A stretch of DNA of 64,000 nucleotides, from assembly GCA_024399495.1 (NCBI GenBank), contig JAKSNY010000004.1, positions 62,001 through 126,000 of the forward strand. The letters are read 5' to 3'. Origin of the DNA: Paludibacteraceae bacterium. GTDB taxonomy: Bacteria > Bacteroidota > Bacteroidia > Bacteroidales > Paludibacteraceae. A model generated the notes under the pieces. The model had not been told where the DNA came from. It saw only the letters and a list, made by a program, of their open reading frames with translations, and did not search any database. This document shows positions 1 through 7,391 of this stretch, one piece after another (position 1 is the stretch's first letter; each line of letters opens with the position of its first letter). The position numbers and the translations under genes are program-made.

Positions 1-860
1 CGGTGCCCGCTAAAATAGCAGGGTGCAAGGATATTGTGTTATGCACTCCGCCCGATTCAGGCGGTAATGTTAATCCTGCAATACTTTTTGCCGCCAAGAC
101 TGCCGGCGTAAGCAGTATATATAAAGTAGGTGGAGTTCAGGCTATAGCCGCTATGGCTTACGGAACAGAGAGCGTTCCTAAGGTGTATAAGATTTTTGGT
201 CCGGGTAATCCGTACGTAACCACAGCCAAGCAGATAGTAAGTGTCAAGGATGTTGCCATAGATATGCCTGCTGGTCCGTCAGAGGTTGCCATAATAGCAG
301 ACTGCTCGCAGAGACCCGATATCATTGCCGCCGATATGCTATCGCAAGCGGAACATGGCACTACAAGCCAATCTATGGTGTTTACTACAGATAAGGCGTT
401 GGCAGAACAGGTTATGGCAGAGGCTCAGAAACAGTGTAATGAATCACCAAGAAAGGAGTTTATATCCAAATCATTGGAGAATAGTTGCATATTTGTGCTT
501 GATACAGAAGACAGGTTGGTGGATATAAGTAATGAGTACGCACCTGAGCACCTTATTATATCGCATAAAGATTATAAATCAATAGCGGAGCGTATAGTTA
601 ATGCAGGTTCCGTGTTCCTTGGTAACTTTACGCCTGAGAGTGCAGGCGATTATGCATCGGGTACAAATCATACACTGCCTACAAGCGGATATGCCAAGGC
701 ATACAGCGGTGTTAATATGGACAGTTTCATAAAAAAGATAACTTTTCAGGAGATTTCTGCCGAGGGATTGGGTAATTTGGCTGAAACCATAGAAGTTATG
801 GCTGAAAATGAATTGTTAATGGCTCATAAAAATGCTGTAGTAATAAGAGATAAATGTTAA
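1..860 (+). CDS. hisD: Histidinol dehydrogenase, 5'-truncated by window edge
   Basis: This is the C-terminal two thirds of HisD, which oxidises L-histidinol to L-histidine with NAD+ in two steps in the cytoplasm. The reading frame is open to the window edge (first full codon at base 3), so the true start lies outside. Visible family motifs are the SQAEHGT segment with the zinc-ligand Gln and His (His at about base 354), the EYAPEHLI segment with the catalytic Glu-His pair, and the C-terminal GTNHTLPT segment. It ends normally at TAA. In many Bacteroidales hisD is followed by hisC and hisB; here the next gene is a histone-like gene with its own promoter, so the his cluster ends or is split after hisD. 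Confidence 0.97.
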   Translation, partial: VPAKIAGCKDIVLCTPPDSGGNVNPAILFAAKTAGVSSIYKVGGVQAIAAMAYGTESVPKVYKIFGPGNPYVTTAKQIVSVKDVAIDMPAGPSEVAIIADCSQRPDIIAADMLSQAEHGTTSQSMVFTTDKALAEQVMAEAQKQCNESPRKEFISKSLENSCIFVLDTEDRLVDISNEYAPEHLIISHKDYKSIAERIVNAGSVFLGNFTPESAGDYASGTNHTLPTSGYAKAYSGVNMDSFIKKITFQEISAEGLGNLAETIEVMAENELLMAHKNAVVIRDKC

Positions 861-893
861 ATTGATGAAAAATTGACATTTTTTCCATATTTA

Positions 894-925
894 TTTGTTT
901 TTTAAGAAAATAGTTCATATATTTG
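894..925 (+). promoter_or_regulatory. Promoter of the histone-like gene
   Basis: A -33 element TTTG at 894-897 and a -7 element TATATTTG at 918-925 are separated by 20 bases, matching the Bacteroidota TTTG/TAnnTTTG consensus. It lies about 40 bases before the ATG of the histone H1-like gene. A TTCCATATTT tract sits directly upstream of the -33 box and recurs at two other promoters in the window. Confidence 0.7.
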
Positions 926-967
926 TGAAAGTAAATTTTAGTTTTATTAATTAATTAATCAACTATT

Positions 968-1141
968 ATGGAAAAATTATTTGCTAATCTCGACGAGAAA
1001 ATGAAATTCTTTGCAGAGAACGCTGCTGCTCAAGTAAAGAGCGGTAACAAGGCTGCTGGTATGCGTGCACGTAAGGCATCTCTTGAAATTGAGAAACTTA
1101 TGAAAGAGTTTCGTAAGGCTTCTATCGCAGCTGCTAAGTAA
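968..1141 (+). CDS. Histone H1-like DNA-binding protein (Hc1 family)
   Basis: A 57-residue lysine- and alanine-rich protein. The central segment with NKAAGMRARKASLEIEKL and the following KEFRKAS are what I know from the small Bacteroidota proteins annotated as histone H1 / Hc1. Members are thought to bind and compact DNA, but the role in this phylum is not established. The protein is highly charged with no signal peptide, so it is cytosolic or nucleoid-associated. It has its own promoter and a strong intrinsic terminator, so it is a monocistronic, probably highly expressed gene. It is shorter than many gene-calling cutoffs. Confidence 0.88.
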   Translation: MEKLFANLDEKMKFFAENAAAQVKSGNKAAGMRARKASLEIEKLMKEFRKASIAAAK

Positions 1142-1161
1142 TCTGCAATTAGAGCGTAAAA

Positions 1162-1194
1162 AAAAGTCCGGATTTTTCAATCCGGATTTTTTTT
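1162..1194 (+). terminator. Intrinsic terminator after histone-like gene
   Basis: Perfect 8-bp stem TCCGGATT / AATCCGGA (1167-1174 and 1179-1186) with a TTTC loop, followed by eight T residues. An A-run before the stem makes it bidirectional, so it may also stop transcription of tRNA-Gly from the other strand. Confidence 0.9.
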
Positions 1195-1205
1195 GCTCAT
1201 CTTTG

Positions 1206-1278
1206 AGCGGTAAACGGGACTCGAACCCGCGACCCTCGGCTTGGGAAGCCAATGCTCTACCAACTGAGCCATTACCGC
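1206..1278 (-). tRNA. tRNA-Gly(CCC)
   Basis: The minus strand folds into a complete 73-nt cloverleaf: acceptor GCGGTAA/TTACCGC, D stem GCTC/GAGC, anticodon stem TTGGC/GCCGA with loop TTCCCAA (anticodon CCC, reads GGG), five-base variable loop and a T arm with loop TTCGAGT. CCA is not encoded. Its first 19 bases are repeated twice more upstream of the tRNA (transcription sense) in a 78-bp tandem repeat. Confidence 0.95.
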
Positions 1279-1435
1279 ATATTACTTAACATTCTACCAA
1301 CAATTGTCAGTTGGTAGAGCCTGTCCTTTTCTCTTTGGCAACTGAGCCATTACCGCATATTACTTAACATTCTACCAACAATTGTCAGTTGGTAGAGCCT
1401 GTCCTTTTCTCTTTGGCAACTGAGCCATTACCGCA
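1261..1435. repeat. 78-bp tandem repeat carrying tRNA-Gly 5' fragments
   Basis: Units start at 1261, 1339 and 1417 (the third is cut after about 19 bases); the period is exactly 78. Each begins with the reverse complement of the first 18-19 bases of tRNA-Gly. Each full unit also carries a hairpin with arms TCTACCAAC/GTTGGTAGA (1293-1301/1310-1318 in unit 1), of which TCAGTTGGTAGAGC is the tRNA D-arm in the opposite orientation. The third partial copy supplies the final CGG codon and TAA stop of ribH. Confidence 0.95.
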
Positions 1436-1913
1436 AACTTGCCATACGAATGGCCGTTATGGCACCTTCTATGCCTTTGTTGCCTAATTTGCCTCCTGCC
1501 CTCTCTTCTGCCTGCTCCATATTGTTTACTGTGAGCACGCTAAAGATAACAGGACAATAGCCTTTTGTTGCATTAAGGGTTGTGATACCTTGGGTTACGC
1601 CACCGCATACATAATCAAAATGCGGAGTGTCGCCTTGTATTACACAACCAATGACTATAATAGCATCGTAAACACCTTTCTCCTCAAGTAACCTGGCACC
1701 GTATGTAAGTTCAAAAGTACCTGGTACATGAATCACATCTATATTTACCGCTCCGCATTCCTTTAACTTTTCAACGGCACCGTCAAGCAGTTTGTATGTG
1801 ATGACCGAATTCCAGTCTGCAACTATAATGCCATATTTCTGATTTGCCACCACCTCTTTAGAAGGCAACACATCGGGGTTGTAGGTTGACAGATTATGTA
1901 AATTACTGGACAT
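1428..1913 (-). CDS. ribH: 6,7-dimethyl-8-ribityllumazine synthase
   Basis: RibH (161 aa) condenses 5-amino-6-ribitylaminouracil with 3,4-dihydroxy-2-butanone 4-phosphate, the penultimate step of riboflavin synthesis; family members form cytosolic 60-mers or pentamers. Seen here: the Trp-Asn substrate-binding segment near residues 34-35 (ADWNS), the PGTFEL segment, and GDTPHFDYV with the catalytic His98. Length is normal. Its start overlaps the end of the upstream TPR gene by 11 bases, indicating translational coupling. Its last sense codon and stop codon are read from the third copy of the tRNA-fragment repeat, so the natural C-terminus may have been altered slightly. Confidence 0.96.
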   Translation of the reverse strand: MSSNLHNLSTYNPDVLPSKEVVANQKYGIIVADWNSVITYKLLDGAVEKLKECGAVNIDVIHVPGTFELTYGARLLEEKGVYDAIIVIGCVIQGDTPHFDYVCGGVTQGITTLNATKGYCPVIFSVLTVNNMEQAEERAGGKLGNKGIEGAITAIRMASLR

Positions 1914-2613
1914 TGCCCTTAACTTTGGCTACGGTGATATACTTATCTATATCATCTACCTCTGGTATTCCACGCTGTGCAGAGGTGGCATTAGCCTTAA
2001 CCTCCTCATATAATTTTAATGCTTTATCATACTTGCCAAGGCTCTCGTACGCTATGCCAGCCTTAACCATATATACAGGTTTCACAAGAATGTTGTCAGA
2101 TTCAGCGGCATCCAAGAAATAGTCTATGGCCTTCTCTGTCTCGCCTTTTTGTACGTAGCAGTCGCCGATGGTGCCCTTAACTGTGTATTTAAGAACATCA
2201 TCCTTACCGTTGTAGCTCTCAAGGTACTTTATGGCGTTGTCATAATCACCTAATTTATAATAAGAGAGACCAGCGTATGCCTTTGCCAGTTTACCTGATT
2301 TTGTGATGCCGTAATTGTCTATCAGATTTATGAACCCGTCAAACTCAACGCTATCGCCGTTAAGGGCAACATCGTAGTTTTCAGCGGCAAAATACACCTG
2401 ACCTTTTGCAATCAGGTTATCAGCCTCTTCATTCTTAGGAACTATATACAGGTTTTGGATAAGCAGCCAAATAGCGATTACCAGTACAATTGCACCAAGT
2501 ACAATGGTCAGTACCTTTTGGTTTTTCTCAATAAAAGACTCTGTGGTTGAAAGTGCGTTTTGCAGGTTCTCCAAGTCTTTTTCCTCTTCGTTGTTTTTAA
2601 CTTTCTTTGCCAT
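1903..2613 (-). CDS. TPR-repeat single-pass membrane protein
   Basis: A 236-residue protein with a charged N-terminus, one transmembrane segment at about residues 33-55, and an extracytoplasmic or cytoplasmic tail with three or four degenerate tetratricopeptide repeats (for example [20 protein letters not shown] and [20 protein letters not shown]). The architecture resembles YfgM-like tetratricopeptide proteins. This TPR gene is commonly the partner of ribH in Bacteroidales. TPRs mediate protein contacts, and no enzymatic role is visible. Start is ATG at 2613. Confidence 0.85.
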   Translation of the reverse strand: MAKKVKNNEEEKDLENLQNALSTTESFIEKNQKVLTIVLGAIVLVIAIWLLIQNLYIVPKNEEADNLIAKGQVYFAAENYDVALNGDSVEFDGFINLIDNYGITKSGKLAKAYAGLSYYKLGDYDNAIKYLESYNGKDDVLKYTVKGTIGDCYVQKGETEKAIDYFLDAAESDNILVKPVYMVKAGIAYESLGKYDKALKLYEEVKANATSAQRGIPEVDDIDKYITVAKVKGNVQ

Positions 2614-2653
2614 TATTTTAGATTTTATTTAGTTACTCCGATGTTAAGCGGTG

Positions 2654-2661
2654 CAAATTTA
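2654..2661 (-). promoter_or_regulatory. -7 box upstream of the TPR-ribH operon
   Basis: Reads TAAATTTG on the minus strand (TAnnTTTG), about 40 bases before the TPR start. No well-spaced TTTG -33 element was seen, so this is only a partial match. Confidence 0.45.
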
Positions 2662-2755
2662 CTTAAAATTCCTGATAAAACATACTTTTTTCAAAACATA
2701 AATAAAGATTTTACAAAAAACATTGTAAAATATTAGATAGTTGCAAATAAATTAC

Positions 2756-2763
2756 TATCTTTG
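2756..2763 (+). promoter_or_regulatory. -7 box for tRNA-Cys
   Basis: TATCTTTG, a perfect TAnnTTTG element, ends 17 bases before the first base of tRNA-Cys. A -33 TTTG at ideal spacing is not obvious. Confidence 0.6.
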
Positions 2764-2780
2764 CACCGCAAAACACCAAT

Positions 2781-2854
2781 GGTACCTTGGCCGAGTGGTT
2801 AGGCAACGGTCTGCAAAACCGTGTACAGCGGTTCGAATCTGCTAGGTACCTCCA
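2781..2854 (+). tRNA. tRNA-Cys(GCA), CCA encoded
   Basis: A 71-nt cloverleaf (2781-2851) followed by an encoded CCA (2852-2854). Acceptor GGTACCT/AGGTACC, anticodon stem ACGGT/ACCGT with loop CTGCAAA (anticodon GCA), T arm with TTCGAAT. The tRNA 3' end is mirrored by an inverted copy 40 bases downstream. Confidence 0.95.
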
Positions 2855-2900
2855 AGCAAAGGCTTCCCGAAAGGAAGCCTTTTTTGCTTGGAGGTACCCA
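2852..2900 (+). terminator. Long hairpin terminator mirroring the tRNA-Cys 3' end
   Basis: The arm AAGCAAAGGCTTCC pairs with GGAAGCC-TTTTTT-GCTT around a CGAAA loop, giving a stem followed by a T-run. The pairing continues outward through TCCAAGC/GCTTGGA and into the acceptor sequence AGGTACC/GGTACC, with only three unpaired Ts. So the terminator arm includes the tRNA 3' end itself. Confidence 0.8.
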
Positions 2901-3160
2901 GTTCCTTCTTTTATTGGGGACACCCCAAACCCCGCGCAAAGCGTTCGGGCTAAAGCCCTCTGTCGCTACGCTCCAGAAAGAGACCCTACTTTCGTTTTGG
3001 AGGTACCAATACCTTTTTTATTGGGACACATTCCCAAACCTTTGCGCTTCGCGGCACGCAGAAGCGTGCTTTTTGCTGAGAGTTACCTATCCTTGTGTGG
3101 GGCATATCCCCACACCCCTACGCTTCGCGGCACGCTGTCGCGTGCTTGGACTTCGCCCTC
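2900..3160. repeat. Three degenerate copies of a CGCTTCGCGG-type intergenic repeat
   Basis: No gene is supported in this 300-base stretch. Three related modules occur at about 2911-2956, 3009-3056 and 3088-3137, all with the plan CCTT-TTTATTGGGG, a short spacer, CCCCAAACCCC, then CGCTTCGCGGCACGC. Each has internal dyad symmetry (GGGG..CCCC, GCGTGC..GCACGC). GGAGGTACC, the inverted tRNA-Cys end, recurs at about 2999. A fourth copy lies on the other strand at 14080-14125. Confidence 0.75.
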
Positions 3161-3163
3161 ACG

Positions 3164-3583
3164 CTATTTAACACGAGAAATGTACTTGAAATAGTTTTTC
3201 AAGAGGTATTCTAATTCCTCATAAGAGGCTGCCTTAAACAGCCATTCCCAATTCAAGTACTCCTTCATCTCCTCAACAAACTCCGGAGTCCAGTCTATAT
3301 GCTTAGTTTTTTCGTTCCAATGCCAATTCAAGGCAAATACACAGACTAGATTCGGACAAGCCAATGCAGTAGCTTTATTTTTTGACAGTTCATTCCAGTC
3401 AAGTCTGTCTGTGAATTTGTGTATAAGCGACTCTGTCCATACGACTTTCTCGTTGGATGAAATATTCTTCCAATTAACCTTGTCGGCATAATGGGTAAGC
3501 ATTTCTTCGGTCCATCTCAACTCGGAGGAAATTTTATCCCATATATCTTGCTTACGATGGGCAAAAAGTAGCTCTTTTATCAT
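3164..3583 (-). CDS. Uncharacterised Trp-rich repeat protein
   Basis: A 139-residue soluble protein without signal peptide or membrane segments. It is built from repeats of about 22-25 residues with a conserved Trp and a small motif of the kind D-x-[LV]-[ND]-W-x-x-[IL]-S-x-N (for example DKVNWKNISSN and DRLDWNELSKN). Between repeats come WTEEML, WTESLI and WTPEFV. I recognise the pattern from hypothetical Bacteroidota proteins but know no function; it looks like a helical solenoid. Its ATG overlaps the stop of the upstream small gene by 4 bases, so the two are co-translated. Confidence 0.7.
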   Translation of the reverse strand: MIKELLFAHRKQDIWDKISSELRWTEEMLTHYADKVNWKNISSNEKVVWTESLIHKFTDRLDWNELSKNKATALACPNLVCVFALNWHWNEKTKHIDWTPEFVEEMKEYLNWEWLFKAASYEELEYLLKNYFKYISRVK

Positions 3584-3795
3584 AATCTTTCACTCTCCAT
3601 GTAACCCGTATTCACATAGTGCTCAGGGTCTATGCCATACTTGCTCTCAAACAACTGTCTGATTTGAGGAATGTTCTTAGATTGAGATAATGGGTTTAAT
3701 GTCGAAGAAGTTACAAACTCAACTGACATTCCTACTTCAAGTCGCAAGCCAACCTTGTTGACTTTGTGTTTTACACTAATTTTCCAAAGTGACAT
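3580..3795 (-). CDS. Small protein resembling DUF6140
   Basis: A 71-residue protein. Its pattern (W/F-K-I-x-V-K-H near the N-terminus, then G-M-S-V-E, then a C-terminal YGIDPEH segment) resembles the small Bacteroidota proteins grouped as DUF6140. No function is known for that group. The match is from memory of the family pattern and is not certain. It lies 4 bases in overlap with the Trp-repeat gene, and downstream of a hairpin that probably ends the PD-(D/E)XK gene transcript. Confidence 0.6.
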   Translation of the reverse strand: MSLWKISVKHKVNKVGLRLEVGMSVEFVTSSTLNPLSQSKNIPQIRQLFESKYGIDPEHYVNTGYMESERL

Positions 3796-3823
3796 AATAA
3801 TTATAATTTATAGTTAAACAATA

Positions 3824-3852
3824 TAGCGTGACTCCATTATGGAATCACGCTA
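3824..3852 (-). terminator. Hairpin after the PD-(D/E)XK gene
   Basis: A 14-bp stem with one mismatch (TAGCGTGACTCCAT against ATGGAATCACGCTA) and a tiny loop. On the minus strand it is followed by an AT-rich stretch. It lies between the nuclease-like gene and the DUF6140-like gene and probably separates their transcription. Confidence 0.6.
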
Positions 3853-3911
3853 CAAAACTATTACACGTTACTGCCAAATTGGTTCAGTGGGAAATAAAAA
3901 GAAATACAAAA

Positions 3912-5048
3912 TTAAATTTCGTTAATGGAATTTTGCCTTAGCTCAACAGAGATAGCAGATAACTGCTCTTGAAGTTCAAGCAACATAGATGTAACTTTCT
4001 TTATATCAGCATATCCTGAGTTCTCATCTATAAATTCGCTTTTATTCTGCCTAATATTACATAGTGTCACGTTTTCTCCTTTACTAACACTTTTGACAGG
4101 TATGGCATTAAAACCATTTACTCTGGTATCTGCAAGTTTGTTTAAAATGTTAGACCATCCTGCTTGAGGACGACATTCTCCTTTACAATATGCTTTTATG
4201 CTAAGTTTGTTCAGTTCTAAACACAAATATAAACAAATATTATTATTCCCTGTAATTGACAACTTGGGTAATTGAAGATACCATATACTTATCTCCTTCT
4301 TCTTTTGATTCTTTTTATTTCCTTTGGGTTTACTATCCCATTTGCAATATATCTTCGTCTCACTCTCTTGCTTGTTTTTGTTAAGTTCAGAATTTATGAT
4401 ATTTTCTATTGCCATATAAAAGCCCTGCCATGCTGTATTCCCCCAAAGACCAGTAGTTTTAGTATCATCTTTATAGGAGTCAGACCATTTTTGTAACTTG
4501 CACAGATTGTTGATATAATCTACAAAAATAGCATTTGATGTAGGATGTTCTTTCAACTTCAAAATACTTAAAATGTCTTCACGTAGCATTTCCTTAAAGA
4601 AAATTCTAAATTGCTCACTAGAATTATCTTTGATATATTTGCTATATTCTAATTCAAGTTTGTTTAATGTATAAAAGCTCTCATTACCTGATTTAAAATA
4701 AACACAATGGAGTTCAGAACACTTAGTGTACTTCTCTCTCACTATGGTTGAATATCTTTGAAGTTGCTGATCATGTGCCTTTGTATTAGTTTTATCTTCA
4801 ACAATAAGAGCATATTTATCATTGATTATAGCCAGCACATCAATATTATACTTCTGTTTTATACATTTTATTGATTCTATTTTGAATTTAGGCTTGTCTA
4901 ATAAGGAATAGACGAATGCTTGTGCAACGGTATGTAAATTTTCATCTGTTTCCTCGTATGCGGGGTTTGCCCAATCAAGTAACCATAGGATAAATGCATC
5001 CTGGCTGAGTTCAGAAGTGGCATAATTAAATAAGTTTGGTGTTTCCAT
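3912..5048 (-). CDS. PD-(D/E)XK nuclease-superfamily protein
   Basis: A 378-residue protein matching the PDDEXK_4-type family: N-terminal helices with ATSELSQDAFILWLLDW, then the core Asp70 (NIDVLAI) and Glu84-x-Lys86 (LIVEDKTNT), and the KAHDQQLQRY segment after the core. The D...E-x-K spacing keeps the catalytic set, so it is probably an active DNA or nucleic-acid nuclease. Its substrate is unknown. The C-terminal half (about 200-378) is not recognised. It lies 12 bases downstream of a WYL regulator gene, apparently in one operon. The gene is visibly more AT-rich than the housekeeping genes around it, hinting at acquisition. Confidence 0.8.
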   Translation of the reverse strand: METPNLFNYATSELSQDAFILWLLDWANPAYEETDENLHTVAQAFVYSLLDKPKFKIESIKCIKQKYNIDVLAIINDKYALIVEDKTNTKAHDQQLQRYSTIVREKYTKCSELHCVYFKSGNESFYTLNKLELEYSKYIKDNSSEQFRIFFKEMLREDILSILKLKEHPTSNAIFVDYINNLCKLQKWSDSYKDDTKTTGLWGNTAWQGFYMAIENIINSELNKNKQESETKIYCKWDSKPKGNKKNQKKKEISIWYLQLPKLSITGNNNICLYLCLELNKLSIKAYCKGECRPQAGWSNILNKLADTRVNGFNAIPVKSVSKGENVTLCNIRQNKSEFIDENSGYADIKKVTSMLLELQEQLSAISVELRQNSINEI

Positions 5049-5060
5049 AAGACTGATGTT

Positions 5061-5981
5061 TTATTTGTTATACAATTTCGTTATCTCTTCACTCTCCATC
5101 TTCATCTCGTCCGCCAACTTCTGTGGCTCAAGAACCTGTACGGCTGAACCGTGGGAGCGGAGTTCTTGCTTGAACTCGTAGTTGGGGACAAGATAATATT
5201 TAAAGATGGAATATTCATCTGTGCACTCTGTCTCTTCCTGTGAGTGGTGCAGTGGTAATGAGCGGAAATAATTTGCTTGCCAACTGTTTACACGGATGGT
5301 GACAAACTTAGGTTTCTTACCAGCATCGCTGACACCCACAATGGAATAGAAGTATTCCTCTGGGTTAAAATCAACGGGCATTTTATATGTAATATCGGTC
5401 ACCGCTAAGTCCTCAATTCGGTCAAGAGCATAAACAGTCATATCCGTTTTCTCTGACTGTGCCAGCATATACCAACGTTGACGATACACTTTCACGCAAT
5501 ATGGCTTGACCATAAAAGTGGAAGAATGATTCTTGTGGTAGCCGTGATAGGTCATTTTTAGTAGCATCTTATCACGCATTGCCTCAATAATAGGTGTGAG
5601 AAAACGCTGACCAGATGGTATCTTCTCAAATAAAATTTGGCGTTTAAGGTGATGGCTCTCGTTTATGAGGTTGTTTACAGCAAAGGTGTTGATGAGCCAT
5701 TGTCGGACACCACCGCGTTCCAAATCTTCTGCATCCTCAATGTAGTATGCTCCACCAAGTTTGCGGCTGCACTCGATGTTGATTTGAAATAAATCTTGAA
5801 TAGCCCATATCCAGTTATGGAATGTGCGTTCAGGAATGGCACTCTCATGAAGACTATTGAGTGAGTAATTCTGAGCCCACTTGTGGTTAATCTCCGCACG
5901 TGTGATATGTCCGGCAGTATAAATGGTATCTACTAACCATACATACGAACGGAATAATTGAGCAGATGATTGTTTAGCCAT
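5061..5981 (-). CDS. WYL-domain transcriptional regulator
   Basis: A 306-residue regulator with an N-terminal winged-helix part (about 1-85) and a central WYL domain (about 120-200, containing the VKPYCVKVYRQRWYMLAQ segment), then a C-terminal WCX-like extension. WYL proteins bind nucleic-acid or nucleotide ligands and often control defence genes. The frame extends to 6065, but I place the start at 5981 (MAKQSSAQLF), the usual start in this family, because a TATCTTTG -7 box lies inside the longer version. It is probably co-transcribed with the PD-(D/E)XK gene. Confidence 0.88.
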   Translation of the reverse strand: MAKQSSAQLFRSYVWLVDTIYTAGHITRAEINHKWAQNYSLNSLHESAIPERTFHNWIWAIQDLFQINIECSRKLGGAYYIEDAEDLERGGVRQWLINTFAVNNLINESHHLKRQILFEKIPSGQRFLTPIIEAMRDKMLLKMTYHGYHKNHSSTFMVKPYCVKVYRQRWYMLAQSEKTDMTVYALDRIEDLAVTDITYKMPVDFNPEEYFYSIVGVSDAGKKPKFVTIRVNSWQANYFRSLPLHHSQEETECTDEYSIFKYYLVPNYEFKQELRSHGSAVQVLEPQKLADEMKMESEEITKLYNK

Positions 5982-6010
5982 ATTATTTGGAATAATTTTC
6001 AAATGATAGG

Positions 6011-6018
6011 CAAAGATA
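6011..6018 (-). promoter_or_regulatory. -7 box of the WYL/nuclease operon
   Basis: TATCTTTG on the minus strand, about 30 bases before the ATG at 5981. It supports the shorter start for the WYL regulator. A TTTG occurs upstream, but at a spacing (about 14) shorter than usual. Confidence 0.6.
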
Positions 6019-6113
6019 ATGTTTTTCACTGACAAATCATAGCAGTTTATAACAAAAATCGCCACGCCTGCTGTTGTTTGATAAATGAATTAGGATATGT
6101 GTTGTATTTGTTG

Positions 6114-6121
6114 TATATTTG
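6114..6121 (+). promoter_or_regulatory. -7 box of the DUF2130 gene
   Basis: TATATTTG on the plus strand, 53 bases before the ATG at 6175. No convincing -33 box. Together with the box at 6011-6018 it defines a divergent promoter region of about 190 bases. Confidence 0.5.
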
Positions 6122-6174
6122 TATTTTAAATATGAATATCAATAAAGTGATGTAATTATAAGAAAAAAGATATT

Positions 6175-7380
6175 ATGAAAAAGATTATATGTCCAAATTG
6201 CCATACCGCTTTTACTGTGGATGAGGCTGATTATGCAGCCATTTTAAGTCAGGTAAAGAATGCTGAGTTCAACTCAGAGTTGGAGCAGCGTATAGACATT
6301 ATGAAAAGGCAGTTGATGGCAGAGCAGGAACTGAAAAATACTAAAGCCAAGAGTGATTTTGAAAAATTTATCTCAGAGAAAGAGAAGGAGTTGGTTTCAA
6401 AGGAATCTGATATTAGAACCCTGCAGGGTAAGATTGATAATATAGAGAAATTAAAACAATCTGAGTTACAGCAAGAACTTGCTAAAAAAGATATTGAGAT
6501 TGCAAGACTAAAGGCTGACTCTGAGATTGCAAGTCAGAAGGCTGTCAATAGTCAAAGTGCGTTGAGGCAGGAGTATGAGGCAAAACTGAAGCTTGCTCAG
6601 GAACAGGTGGAGTATTATAAGGATATGAAGATTAGACTGTCAACCAAAATGATAGGGGAGAGTCTTGAGGTGCATTGCAGTACAATCTATGAGCAGACAA
6701 TGCGTTCACTTATGCCAAGTGCGTATTTTGAGAAGGATAACGACGCATCGGGTGGTAGCAAGGGTGATTTTATATTCCGTGATTTTGCTGACGATGGCAC
6801 AGAATACATATCCATTATGTTTGAGATGAAAAATGAGGCTGACACTACTGCCACCAAGCATAAGAATGAGGACTTTTTCAAGAAATTGGACGATGACCGC
6901 AGGTCAAAGAATTGTGAGTACGCCGTATTGGTGTCTCTATTGGAACCTGAGAGTGAATTGTACAACGGCGGTATTGTTGACGTGTCGTACAGATATGATA
7001 AAATGTATGTTATCCGTCCACAGTTCTTTACACCTATAATCTCTCTTTTGGTACAGACATCCAAGAAGAGCCTTGAATACAAGAGATTGCTTGCGTTTGA
7101 AAGGGAAAAGTCTGTAGATGTCAGAAAATTTGAGGAGGAACTTGCAGACTTCAAGGATAAATTCGGTAGAAATTACCGTCTTGCAAGTGAGAAATTTAAA
7201 ACTGCCATTGAAGAGATTGACAAGTCTATACTGCACCTTACCAAAATAAAGGAATCGTTAATTGGCAGTGAGAATAACTTACGTTTGGCAAATGACAAGG
7301 CTGAGTCATTGAGTATAAATAAGTTGACAAAGAACAGCCCATTGCTTCTGGCTCAATTTAAAGAGGCGGGAAAAAAGTAA
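6175..7380 (+). CDS. DUF2130 protein: zinc-ribbon start, coiled coil, nuclease-like core
   Basis: A 401-residue protein. It starts with a Cys6-Pro-Asn-Cys9 knuckle, has a long Glu/Lys-rich coiled coil (about 25-155), and then the DUF2130 domain (about 155-320). The domain carries Asp198 (GDFIFRD) and Glu217-Met-Lys219 (MFEMKNEAD), an arrangement like the D...ExK core of restriction-type nucleases. The nuclease idea is inference; the family has no agreed function. A second coiled region follows to the end. It is cytosolic. The ABC ATPase gene starts 11 bases after it, so the two are likely co-transcribed. Confidence 0.88.
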   Translation: MKKIICPNCHTAFTVDEADYAAILSQVKNAEFNSELEQRIDIMKRQLMAEQELKNTKAKSDFEKFISEKEKELVSKESDIRTLQGKIDNIEKLKQSELQQELAKKDIEIARLKADSEIASQKAVNSQSALRQEYEAKLKLAQEQVEYYKDMKIRLSTKMIGESLEVHCSTIYEQTMRSLMPSAYFEKDNDASGGSKGDFIFRDFADDGTEYISIMFEMKNEADTTATKHKNEDFFKKLDDDRRSKNCEYAVLVSLLEPESELYNGGIVDVSYRYDKMYVIRPQFFTPIISLLVQTSKKSLEYKRLLAFEREKSVDVRKFEEELADFKDKFGRNYRLASEKFKTAIEEIDKSILHLTKIKESLIGSENNLRLANDKAESLSINKLTKNSPLLLAQFKEAGKK

Positions 7381-7391
7381 GGCTATTAGCA

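Noticed and set aside
1261-1435. CRISPR-like array
   Set aside because: Units are contiguous 78-bp tandem copies with no variable spacers and no cas genes.
2787-3194. Open frames across tRNA-Cys and the repeat patch
   Set aside because: They read through a tRNA, a terminator and repeats, and the products are low-complexity.
5982-6065. Longer N-terminus for the WYL regulator
   Set aside because: It includes the -7 box of the gene and lacks family similarity; the ATG at 5981 gives the usual start.
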